Origin: Halomicrobium urmianum
GTDB taxonomy: Archaea > Halobacteriota > Halobacteria > Halobacteriales > Haloarculaceae
Direction: 5' to 3'
Assembly (NCBI RefSeq): GCF_020217425.1
Contig: NZ_CP084092.1
Location: 335,576-399,575, forward strand
Length of the DNA: 64,000 nt
The position numbers were made by a program, and so were the translations under genes. Shown one piece after another: positions 46,091 through 54,665 of this stretch. Positions within the stretch are counted from its first letter, which is position 1; every line of letters begins with the position of its first letter. The notes under the pieces were generated by a model that had not been told where the DNA came from, ran no database searches, and was given only the letters and a program-made list of their open reading frames with translations.

Positions 46091-46851
46091 CTGCGCTGTT
46101 GCATCCGAAACGGCAAGCAGATAGCGTCGCTGGCTCAAAAACACTGACCGCCAGCCCTATGATGGTAAGTGATTTGGCTGGCAACAGGTATACCGTCTGG
46201 AAGCACGTCACGCTACACTTATGGCGAATTCACGTGGATGCGACCTTCCGCAATAGTCAACTGGGCGACCGATATGGATCGCGTGCGTGAGCGGTTGCAG
46301 TCGGCGCGATCAGCGTGCCCGGCGCCTTCAACGCTGTGGCGTCCGGTCGAACGTGTGAGGACGGACTCGATGGACGAGCATGCGGGGGTCGGATCATCAG
46401 ATACGGACGCTAAAAGCGGCGGCCATGCTCGATGCAGTGCCGTGTGCCGTCCTCGACATCCACTGCTCGGCACACTGGCCCCACGATACATATGTGGGCC
46501 ATCAGATAGCGCTGCGCAACACGACGAAAGTCGAGAGTCTCGCCGGCGACAAAGGCTATGACGGTCAATGGCTGCAGGACGCACTCGGTGCCAGCGGCGT
46601 CCGACTGGTGATTCGCCATCGGATGGTCGCTAGCTACGACCACGTCTGCACCGCACGGTTGGACAGCGAACTCTACAGGCAGCGCAACGTAACCGAGACC
46701 GCCTTCTCGGCAATCAGTCACCGGTACGGATCCGCTGCAGGCCACGCGTCTAGCCACTGATTTCGAGAACTGGTGCTCACCGCCGCGGTCTGCAACCTCG
46801 AACGCGTAATCAAACGATGCTCACTACGCCGTCACCGGATTCAACAGGGCG
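46091..46851 (+). mobile_element. Decayed IS5-family element with transposase remnant
   Basis: Related to the intact IS at 8782-9721. Imperfect ends are recognisable (CTGCGCTGTTGCATCCG at 46091; GGATTCAACAGGGC near 46837-46850). Inside are broken pieces of the same transposase: NRYTVWKHVTLHLWRIHV, then LDIHCSAHWPHDTYVGHQIA, ESLAGDKGYDGQWLQDAL and ETAFSAISHRYGSA. Several frameshifts, a deletion around the first catalytic Asp and stops make it inactive. The right end is only about 30 bp from the mannonate dehydratase 2 promoter. Confidence 0.75.
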
Positions 46852-46879
46852 AACACGACCGGAGCACTGAACCAAAGAC

Positions 46880-46887
46880 CTTTATCG
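46880..46887 (+). promoter_or_regulatory. TATA box of mannonate dehydratase 2
   Basis: CTTTATCG centred about 26 bp upstream of the ATG at 46910, just outside the IS remnant. Confidence 0.45.
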
Positions 46888-46909
46888 TGACACCGACGGA
46901 GTACTCCAT

Positions 46910-47998
46910 ATGGCCCAGGAACAGACGTCTGTCTCCGAACGGGACTCGCTCCCGCTCCGAACCGGCCTCAGAACTAGGACGCTCTCCGACGATCGGCTCG
47001 CCTTCTGCCGGCAGGTCGGCGTCGAGGACGTCTTCCTCGATCACCGCGATCCGCGCGGGGACGTCTTCGAGGATGAGGGCAGCCACGACGACGAGACGCT
47101 CGTGATCGACGAGGGCGTGGTTCCCTCGGTCTCCGAACTGGTCCAGGCCCGCCGCCGCGCGGAGGACGCCGGGCTGCGGCTGATGGGCATCCAGTCGCTG
47201 AGCTACAACGTCTACGGCAAGATCATGCTCGGCAAGGAAGGCCAGGACCGACAGCTCGAGACGATCAAAGAGCTGATCCGCAACGTCGGGCAGGCCGACA
47301 TTCCCATCCTCGGGTACCAGTGGAACCCCCGCGGGGTCGTCCCGATGCGGACCTCCCAGTCCGTGCGGCTGCGCGGCGACGCGCGCGGCCGCGCGTTCGA
47401 CATCGACGACATCGACGAGCCCTACGAGCAGGCCCCCGAAGTCAAGCGCAAGTACACCGAGCAAGAGCTGTGGGACAACTACGAGCGCTTCCTCGAGGAG
47501 GTCCTCCCCGTCGCCGAAGAGGCCGGCGTCCGGCTGGCGCTGCACCCGGCCGATCCGCCGACGGTCGAACAGCTCGGCGGGATCCCCCGACTGTTCCGCA
47601 ACGTCGAGGCCTTCGAGCGGGCGATGGAGCTCGTCCCCAGCGACAACCACGGCCTCAAGCTCTGTCTCGGGTGCTTCTCGGAGATGCCCGAGACCGACGT
47701 CACGGACGTGATCGAACGCTTCGGCGAGAGCGACGACATCGTCTTCGTCCACTTCCGCGACGTCATCGGGACGTGGCCGAGTTTCACGGAGACGTTCGTC
47801 GACGACGAGGGGAGCAACTTCGATCCCCTGGCGGCGATCGAAGCCCTGCAGGACGTCGGCTTCGACGGCGTCGTGGTCCCCGACCACGTCCCGGACGTCG
47901 TCGGCGACACCGAGTGGGGCCACCGGTCGCGGGCGCACGCCGTCTCCTACCTCAACGGCCTCATGGCGTGCTCTCGTCGCCACCGGGACGGAGACTGA
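46910..47998 (+). CDS. uxuA: D-mannonate dehydratase-like protein, paralogue 2
   Basis: A 362-residue UxuA-family protein. Markers are GYQWNPRGVV in place of the CYDWM block, LALHPADPP, KLCLGCFSEMP, VFVHFRDVIGTW, and VVPDHVPDVVGDTEWGHRSR with AVSYLNGLM. It is longer than paralogue 1 by an N-terminal segment and an insert around 155-180. The divergence in the substrate-binding blocks allows another sugar acid as substrate. It is followed after 91 bp by uronate dehydrogenase. The family is clear; the substrate is inferred. Confidence 0.8.
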   Translation: MAQEQTSVSERDSLPLRTGLRTRTLSDDRLAFCRQVGVEDVFLDHRDPRGDVFEDEGSHDDETLVIDEGVVPSVSELVQARRRAEDAGLRLMGIQSLSYNVYGKIMLGKEGQDRQLETIKELIRNVGQADIPILGYQWNPRGVVPMRTSQSVRLRGDARGRAFDIDDIDEPYEQAPEVKRKYTEQELWDNYERFLEEVLPVAEEAGVRLALHPADPPTVEQLGGIPRLFRNVEAFERAMELVPSDNHGLKLCLGCFSEMPETDVTDVIERFGESDDIVFVHFRDVIGTWPSFTETFVDDEGSNFDPLAAIEALQDVGFDGVVVPDHVPDVVGDTEWGHRSRAHAVSYLNGLMACSRRHRDGD

Positions 47999-48089
47999 TC
48001 GGAGCCGTCCAGTCGCTGTCCGGACTCTGGTAGTCGTTGGCGGGACTCATATCGGAAGATTATTTTCGCTGTCTGCGGACCACTGATGC

Positions 48090-48938
48090 ATGAATGTTCT
48101 GGTCACCGGGGCGTACGGTCGGTGCGGTACCGCGATCATCGACCACCTCGAGGACGACTCGGACTACGAGTTCACGTTCCTGAACCGATCGGATCGGCCG
48201 GCGGATCACCCCTACGGGGGGTTCGAGACGCACGTCGCCGACGTCGCCGACTACGAGGCGATCCGGCCGGCCTTCGACGGGCAGGACACCGTCGTCCACC
48301 TCGCGGCCTTCCCTTACATCGACGGCACCTGGCAGGACGTCTTCGAACCCAACGTCGTGGGGATGTACAACGTCCTCGAGGCCGCGCGGGACGCCGAGGT
48401 CGAGACGTTCGTGTTCGGATCGACCAACCACGTGACGGGACTCTACGAGGATGATCACACGCCCGCGCTCTACCAGCCGGAGTGCGACTTCAGCCTGGCG
48501 CCGACCGACCCGGTCCGGCCGGACTCCTACTACGCGGCCACGAAGTCGTTCGGCGAGGACCTCGGGCGGTACTACGCCGAGACGGCCGGGAGCCCGGAGC
48601 AGTTCTACGCGCTCCGGATCGGGACGGTCCGGCCGCAGGACTACGACCACCCGTACGGACCGGCCGAAGAAGAAGTCGAAGCAGGTGAAATCGAGCGGGG
48701 CAGCGACGAGTACCAGCGCATCGTCGCACGGACGAAAGCCACGTGGCAGTCCCGGCGGGACTTCGCTCACCAGATCGAGTGTTGTCTCGACGACGACGAC
48801 GTCACGTTCGGAGTCTACTACGGAGTCAGCGACAACGATCGACGCTGGTTCTCCATCCGGAACGCCAGGGACGAGATCGGATACACGCCGCAGGACAACG
48901 CCGAGGAGTGGGACGAACCGCCGACTCGCGACCAGTAG
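48090..48938 (+). CDS. udh: NAD-dependent uronate (glucuronate) dehydrogenase-like SDR
   Basis: A 282-residue extended SDR. The cofactor loop is VTGAYGRCG (residues about 5-13), VVHLAAFP follows, then FGSTNHVTGLYE with the catalytic Ser/Thr, and YYAATK with Tyr and Lys. The pattern is that of uronate dehydrogenase, which oxidises D-glucuronate or galacturonate to the aldarolactone. The next gene is a lactonase, which fits that product. TATA-like ATTATTTTCG lies about 27 bp upstream. UDP-sugar epimerases share the fold, but the neighbour and short length favour Udh. Confidence 0.8.
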   Translation: MNVLVTGAYGRCGTAIIDHLEDDSDYEFTFLNRSDRPADHPYGGFETHVADVADYEAIRPAFDGQDTVVHLAAFPYIDGTWQDVFEPNVVGMYNVLEAARDAEVETFVFGSTNHVTGLYEDDHTPALYQPECDFSLAPTDPVRPDSYYAATKSFGEDLGRYYAETAGSPEQFYALRIGTVRPQDYDHPYGPAEEEVEAGEIERGSDEYQRIVARTKATWQSRRDFAHQIECCLDDDDVTFGVYYGVSDNDRRWFSIRNARDEIGYTPQDNAEEWDEPPTRDQ

Positions 48939-48961
48939 TCCGATCGCGGTGCACTACCCGA

Positions 48962-50053
48962 ATGGGAACAGTGAAGGGACGACGGCGCGACACTGGGACT
49001 GTGACGCGGGAGACCTATCTAGCGGCGATCGGCACGTATAGCCCGGCCGACGAGGACGGAGTCCACACCGTCGAGGTCGACGCCGAGACGGGGGCACTCC
49101 GCTCGCTCGACAGCGCCGTCGCCGGCCCGGATCCGACGTTCGTCGCGCCGCATCCGGACGGGGACGTCCTGTACGCGGCCGCTCGCGAGGACGACGAGGG
49201 AGTCATCACGGCGTTCGAGGTCGATTCGGAGTCCGGTGCGCTGACTGCCGTCGACAGCAGTCCGAGCGGGGCCCTCAGCCCGTGCCACTGTAGCGTCGAC
49301 GCGACAGGCCGGTACCTGTTCGTGGCCCACTACGCCGGGGGAGCCGTCTCGGTGCTCCCGATCGACGAGGACGGCCGCCTCGGATCTCCGACCGACGTCG
49401 TCGAACACGCCGGATCGAGCGTCGATCCCGAGCGGCAGACCGCGCCGCATCCGCACTCGATCTCGCCCGGCCCGGACGACCGGTTCGTCTACGTCCCCGA
49501 CCTCGGGACCGATCAGGTCCACGTCTACGGGATCGATCGCGACGACGGGACACTCTCGCCGCACGACGCGACGGGCGTTCGGGAGGGAGCCGGACCCCGC
49601 CACCTCGCGTTCGGTCCGGACGGTGACCGGGTGTACCTGATCAACGAACTCGACTCCACGATCACCACCTTCGATCGCGACTCCGACGGCCGGTTGACCC
49701 AGCGGTCGGCGACGACGACGCTCCCCGAGGCGTTCGACGGCGCGAACAAGACGGCGGAGGTCGCCGTCCACCCGTCCGGCGAGTTCGTCTTCGGTTCGAA
49801 CCGCGGCCACGATTCGATCGCCACGTTCGCCGTCGAAGACGACGGACTATCGCTGGTCGATCACACGCCGACCGGTGGGGAGTGGCCCCGACACTTCGCG
49901 ATCGACCCCGACGGCCAGTTTCTGTTCGCGGAGAACAGGGACACCGACGACGTCACCGCGTTCCGTATCGACGACGAGACCGGGACACTGTCGTCGGTCG
50001 ACGAACGACTGCCGGTGTCCCAGCCGGTGTGTCTGCAGTGGATTCCGCGGTGA
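48962..50053 (+). CDS. Beta-propeller lactonase (6-phosphogluconolactonase/YbhE family)
   Basis: About 363 residues from the ATG at 48962; GTG at 48998 (giving MTRETYLAAIGTYSPADE) is an alternative. Seven repeated blades are visible, each with VYVPD-, LFVAHY- or FVFGSNR-like strands; HPHSISPGPDDRFVYVPDLG, PRHLAFGPDG and WPRHFAIDPDG are family blocks. The gap to uronate dehydrogenase is only 23 bp, so they are probably co-transcribed. It would open the glucaro- or galactarolactone made by Udh. The function is inferred from family and context. Confidence 0.8.
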   Translation: MGTVKGRRRDTGTVTRETYLAAIGTYSPADEDGVHTVEVDAETGALRSLDSAVAGPDPTFVAPHPDGDVLYAAAREDDEGVITAFEVDSESGALTAVDSSPSGALSPCHCSVDATGRYLFVAHYAGGAVSVLPIDEDGRLGSPTDVVEHAGSSVDPERQTAPHPHSISPGPDDRFVYVPDLGTDQVHVYGIDRDDGTLSPHDATGVREGAGPRHLAFGPDGDRVYLINELDSTITTFDRDSDGRLTQRSATTTLPEAFDGANKTAEVAVHPSGEFVFGSNRGHDSIATFAVEDDGLSLVDHTPTGGEWPRHFAIDPDGQFLFAENRDTDDVTAFRIDDETGTLSSVDERLPVSQPVCLQWIPR

Positions 50054-50716
50054 GCAGTCGACTCAGATATTACCGATTCCCTGACTGTATCTCCATTTTA
50101 TCAAGATAAATATATTGGCACTGCCGTCGATGGCGGTGTGTGAGTAGAAGCGTCGTGCCAGCGAGCGAACCGCCGGCGTCACGGTTCAGTCGTCGCCGGC
50201 TCGTCGTGACTGAGGCAGTTCGAGGAGTACAGCCCGATCGGGAGTATCTCTCGAGAGAGGCGTGCGATAGATCCCGGTTTCCGCGACGTGTCGGTCGAAG
50301 ACGGCGGCCTTCTCGGAGAAGTGCACCCAGGGGTCCGCGCCGTCGGCGGGAGATGCGGCGGCTTCGACGGCGCATTCGTGTCGCGGTTCAGTCGGGAGCA
50401 TCGCGGTCGGAGCGGTTTCCGCGGTCGAAAGTGACCGTAGACGGAGGGTTTCGTACGTCACCGGTCGGCAGCAGCCAGAGCCACTGTTCGCCGACTCAGA
50501 GCACTGTTCCGCCGCCGGCGACGTGAGTCGGTTCCCGGTCACAGACAGACTGCCGGTCGGCTTTCCGCACTCGAACGCAGACGGCGTTTCGAGCCCGTCT
50601 TACGCCCCATACATAAGAAATGCATCTATTATCTATATTTTATAGTACTCCCACACCGTACCGGTCGGGAGCGGCCGAGACGGCGATCGGTCGTGCCGCT
50701 GAAGACGGACCCGCCG
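50054..50716. other. Intergenic, no gene supported
   Basis: About 660 bp between the lactonase and the convergent methyltransferase gene. Around 50100-50150 is an AT-rich stretch followed by CACTGCC/GGCGGTG, an imperfect hairpin that could end the lactonase transcript. A minus-strand frame at 50186-50542 (118 codons) lacks promoter signals and known motifs. Confidence 0.35.
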
Positions 50717-51493
50717 TCAGTTCGCCACCGCCCAGAACCGGAGATGTCTCGGGACTTTCGCCATCAGTTCCGGCCGGTTGCTGTCGAGGGGATCGTCGTC
50801 GTACTCGTCCGGGTCGTCACTGCCGGGTTCGAGGACGCGTTCGACGTCGAACCCCGCGTCGACGAGGGCCCGGTGGTAGTCGCCGACCGTCCGGTCGAAG
50901 ACGACCATGTCGGCGTCGTACGCCTCGTCGATCGTGATCTCCCGTCGGCCGGTCGCGTGATAGCTCCGCTCGAGGGTCTCCGAGACCGGGTCGAACAGCT
51001 CGTAGAAGGGGTGGGGGACGTCCAAGACGAGGACGCCGTCCGCACGCAGCGCTCGTCGCGCCTCCGCCAGACACTGGTCGAGGTCCTCGACCATCTGGAA
51101 GACCCAGCCGGAGAACGCGACGTCGAAGGCGCTCTCCGCGAGCGGCAGGTCCGTCACGTCGCCCTCGACGAACCTGGCGTCGACGCCGTACAGGTCCCGT
51201 AGCTTCCGGGCGTGTTCGAGCTGCCGCGACGAGACGTCCACGCCGACGACCCGATCGGCGCCCTCGTCGGCCGTTCCGACGCTCGCCTGTCCCCCGCCGC
51301 AGCCCAGTTCGACGAAGTCGGCCCCATCGATCGACGGGAGAATATCGGGGTGGCTCCCGCCCGGTGCGTCCGCCGTGAACGGGCACGGGACCGGCGGCAG
51401 TTCCCCGTCGGCCGTGTCCGCGTTCCACAGCGCCTGGAAGTCGTCGCTCCACTCGTCCCAGAGCCGCTGGTTCTCCTGCCGTGAGTCCCCCAT
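50717..51493 (-). CDS. Class I SAM-dependent methyltransferase
   Basis: A 258-residue protein. Motif I is FVELGCGGGQASVG, motif II GVDVSSRQLEHARKL, and FVEGDVTDLPLAESAFDVAF with HPFYELF follows. The closest pattern is the UbiE/Methyltransf_11 group. The substrate is unknown; the gene is monocistronic between the lactonase and the xylanase. Confidence 0.85.
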   Translation of the reverse strand: MGDSRQENQRLWDEWSDDFQALWNADTADGELPPVPCPFTADAPGGSHPDILPSIDGADFVELGCGGGQASVGTADEGADRVVGVDVSSRQLEHARKLRDLYGVDARFVEGDVTDLPLAESAFDVAFSGWVFQMVEDLDQCLAEARRALRADGVLVLDVPHPFYELFDPVSETLERSYHATGRREITIDEAYDADMVVFDRTVGDYHRALVDAGFDVERVLEPGSDDPDEYDDDPLDSNRPELMAKVPRHLRFWAVAN

Positions 51494-51610
51494 GACGGCC
51501 GTACCGTTCAGCCCGCTATCAGTTATCGATTGCGATGGTCGGCCCGTCGCCGGCAGCGGAGCGCTCGCTCCCGGCGATCCCGGTGCGACGGGTGACGACG
51601 AGACGACGGT

Positions 51611-53276
51611 CTACACCTGCCTGAAGAGTTCGACGGCGTCGGCGAAGTCGACCTCGCCGTTGCCGTTGTAGTCGTAGTACTCGGCGTCACGCTGGAACGC
51701 ATCGCTCCGGAGACGCTCGGTGTACTCGGCCACGTCGTCGTAGTCGACGTCGCCGTCGAGGTCCTCGTAGTAGCCGTCACCGTCGGGGTCGGTCGCGTCC
51801 TCGGGGTGGTCGGGCCCGTCGGCCGAACCGCCCCCGACGACGACCGTGACCGTCGTCGTCCCGTCAGGATCGGTCACGGAGACCGTCTCCGTCGTCGATC
51901 CGGCGTCGGTCTCGACGGTGATCTCGTGCTCGCCGAGGAAGGCGTCGGTGGCGTAGGTGCCGCCGTCGCCGGTCGAGCCCGTCTCCTCGGTCCACCACTC
52001 GTCGAACACCAGGTCCTGCCAGACGTCGTAGGCCGGCTTCTCCGACCAGTCCTCGTCGTAGAGCAACGCGTCCTTCGTCCCGTCGTCGAACTGATCGCCC
52101 CAGTGCAGCGGGTCCCAGAAGCCCCACGCCACGAAGGTCTCGGCCGCCGAGTGGCTGAAGAACAGCTTGAGGAACTGGCGGAGGTAGTCGGCCTGCATCT
52201 CCCCGTCCCAGCCGGTCCCGAACATGTCGAACTCCGTGACCCGGAGTCCGTCGCCGTACTGGGCGTACCGTTCCAGCGCGTCCCACATCGTGGCCGGGTC
52301 GACGCGCTCGTCGGCGAAGTGGTGGCTCTGCATCCCGACGCCGTCGAGGTCGACGCCGCGCTCGTTGGCCAGGTAGTCGAGCTGGGTCTCGTATCGCTCC
52401 CACTCGCGGGCGTACTCGCCGGAGAGGACGTTGTAGTCGTTCGTCGCGACGCCGACGTCGTACTCCGCGGCGCGCTCGTACCAGTCGCCGAGGATCGGCG
52501 CCGTCTCCGGCACCACGTCGGTGCCCTCGATCGCCTCGACGATCGCGGTCGCGTGGATGGCCTCGTTGACGACCTCCCACTCGGCGACGTCGTCCCCGTA
52601 GTGGCGGATGATCTCCTCGACGTGGGCCATCGACTGCTCGCGGACGTACTCGGGATCGGGGTCCGGTTCGCCGGCCTCCGACCAGTCGCTCGCCCAGGGG
52701 CCGCCCATCGCCTCGACGATCCGCGGCGGGACCGCCCACGACTGGACGTCGCCCCACAAGCAGACGTGCCCGCGGACGTCGAGCCCCTGATCGAGCGCCC
52801 ACTGGACCGCGCCGTCCCCGATCCCGGGATCGTCCTCCCAGAAGTTCCACTTGTGGTAGTTCCCCAGGACGACGGTGTTGAACTGCTCGTCGACCGCCTC
52901 GCGGTACCGCTGCTGGTCCTCCGGGGTGTGGATCGGGTCGCTCCGTCTGGTTCAGGAGGAACTCGGCGTCGATGGCCGTGCCGAACCCGAACTCGTGTTC
53001 CCGCATCTCGACCTCGACCGCGGCGTCGGGGACCGGACGGCCGTTCCGGTCCCGGATCTCGACCTCCAGCGTCCCCCGGCGGTGTCGAGCGATTCGCCTG
53101 TCGGCCGCGCCCTCCCACCTGCCCTGGGCCGCTGCGGTGGCGCCTGCCCCGGCACCGGTGACCGCGACGGCGCCGGCGGCCCCGATCCCCCGAAGACAGT
53201 CGCGCCGGTCTGCAGTCGCCAGGCGCGCCCCGCTCGTTTCTCCCTCCGTCCGTTCGGTGTCGCCGTCCCCGTCCAT
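51611..53276 (-). CDS. Exported GH10 xylanase with dockerin-like C-terminus, frameshifted near 52943
   Basis: From the ATG at 53276 the first frame gives a twin-arginine signal (DRRDCLRGIGAAGAVAVTGA) and a beta-rich module (RGTLEVEIRDRNGRPVPDAA) up to AEFLLNQT. The frame breaks there; after removal of one G the chain goes on as SDPIHTPEDQQRYREAVDEQ. The GH10 barrel follows: NYHKWNFWE, RGHVCLWGDVQSW, acid/base Glu in WEVVNEAIH and nucleophile Glu in LRVTEFDMFG. A Gly/Thr linker leads to two dockerin-type calcium repeats (DLDGDVDYDDVAEY and DYNGNGEVDFADAVELF) at the C-terminus. It would cut xylan outside the cell. The total is about 555 residues when the frame is repaired. Confidence 0.82.
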
Positions 53277-53545
53277 GACTGCTCCTGATTCTCGACACCT
53301 TTCTCGTGAACCCACGTAAACGTCGGGCAGATATCGGGCAGACGAGCGGCACTACACCGATTATCTCGTCGACGGGTGGCGTCCGACCGCCCGTCGTCCC
53401 GCTCCCGCCGTCACGCGGTCCGAATTCCCGGGTGGCGATCCGTGCGACGTCACCGATCGGGAGCCGCTTTCGAGGGCCGTCCCCGCAAACGCGGCTCATC
53501 CCGGCGACCGTAGCATTGACTAGTCCGGGCCTGGACGGACGACTG

Positions 53546-54643
53546 ATGTCACGACGATGCAGGTCGCGCCGAGCGTTTCTCCGGACCGGTGCGGCCGCGG
53601 TCGCCGCCGTCGGCGTGGCGGGCTGTCTCGGCGACGCGCCGGCCTGCGGGGACGAGACGACGGTGCTGTTCCGGTCCCGGCTGTCGGGGTTCTACGTCTC
53701 CTATCCGCTGGAAGCCGGGCTCCTCGACGAGCGGGTCAACACCGCGGAGCCCGCGGAGCGGTTCGCGGGGCGCGCCAGGGACCGCGGCTACGCCGTGGAG
53801 TACTACGAGTCCGAACTCCGCGAGCGCGACGAGGCGGAGCTACAGATCGAAGTGTACGGGGACGACCTTTCCCGGGACGACGTCGAAGACCTGGTCGCGG
53901 CCTCGGAGATGCCGGAGTCGACGTCGATCACCGAGAACGCCGCCAGCCCGATCCAGCGGGGAAGTCAGCTCCGGTTGCCCTGGGAGCCGGGCTTCATCGA
54001 GGGCCGCGCGGCTTTCCTCGCGGAGAACGCCCCGACGGTCGACGTCGACCCGCCCCAGTGGGGTGCGCTGAGCGACCGGCGCGCAGCCCTCGTCGAACCC
54101 GCCGACGACTTGACGGTCGACTGGCTCCGGAGCGCCCTCGGACTGCGGAGCGTGCTCCGCGTCGAACTCCTCGGCATCGACGTCTCCGGCGACGCACTGA
54201 AGGACCAGCGGGCGTCGAACGTGGGCGACTGGGACGCCGTCGACGACCGCTCCGACGACACGGAGACGACGCACGACGCCGGCGACGTCTCGCTCGACGA
54301 ATCGGGGGCGGTCGACACCGGCATGTCCATCCGAAGCGTCCTCAAAGGATTGTACGACTTCGACCGGGACCCGTCGTCGCTGGTCGACCGCGCGCGGTTC
54401 CGGATCACGCTGAACGGCAGACTCCTGGAGGAGCGGCCGCCGACGCGGGCCGAGCGGGACTTCGTCGAGACGTACGTCGAGTACGTCGAGAGCGACCCCT
54501 TCGACGAGTCGACCGGCCCCGAGGAACCGTCCCCGCCGACGCTGCGCGTGACGGGACTCGACGGCCGCCGCGCGCTGTCGGTGGCGACGGCGCTTCGCTG
54601 GCCGACCGCCGTCCAGTTCGGCGTCGCCGCCGAGCGGTGCTAA
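53546..54643 (+). CDS. Tat-exported lipoprotein of unknown function
   Basis: A 365-residue protein from the ATG at 53546. The N-terminus, RSRRAFLRTGAAAVAAVG then VAGCLGD, has a twin-arginine motif and a lipobox Cys. The mature part is acidic with no recognised domain. Repeated elements such as VEVYGDD-, VELLGID- and FRITLNG-like strands suggest several similar alpha/beta modules. It is divergent from the xylanase (270-bp gap). A role in the cell envelope is all that can be said. Confidence 0.65.
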   Translation: MSRRCRSRRAFLRTGAAAVAAVGVAGCLGDAPACGDETTVLFRSRLSGFYVSYPLEAGLLDERVNTAEPAERFAGRARDRGYAVEYYESELRERDEAELQIEVYGDDLSRDDVEDLVAASEMPESTSITENAASPIQRGSQLRLPWEPGFIEGRAAFLAENAPTVDVDPPQWGALSDRRAALVEPADDLTVDWLRSALGLRSVLRVELLGIDVSGDALKDQRASNVGDWDAVDDRSDDTETTHDAGDVSLDESGAVDTGMSIRSVLKGLYDFDRDPSSLVDRARFRITLNGRLLEERPPTRAERDFVETYVEYVESDPFDESTGPEEPSPPTLRVTGLDGRRALSVATALRWPTAVQFGVAAERC

Positions 54644-54665
54644 CCCGCTCGCGGTCGCCGCCGGG

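Noticed and set aside
50186..50542. 118-codon minus-strand frame
   Set aside because: No promoter, no recognisable domain and no conserved neighbour; only mentioned in the intergenic entry.
51806..53161. 451-codon plus-strand open frame
   Set aside because: Antisense to the GH10 xylanase; uninterrupted only because the enzyme gene is very GC-rich.
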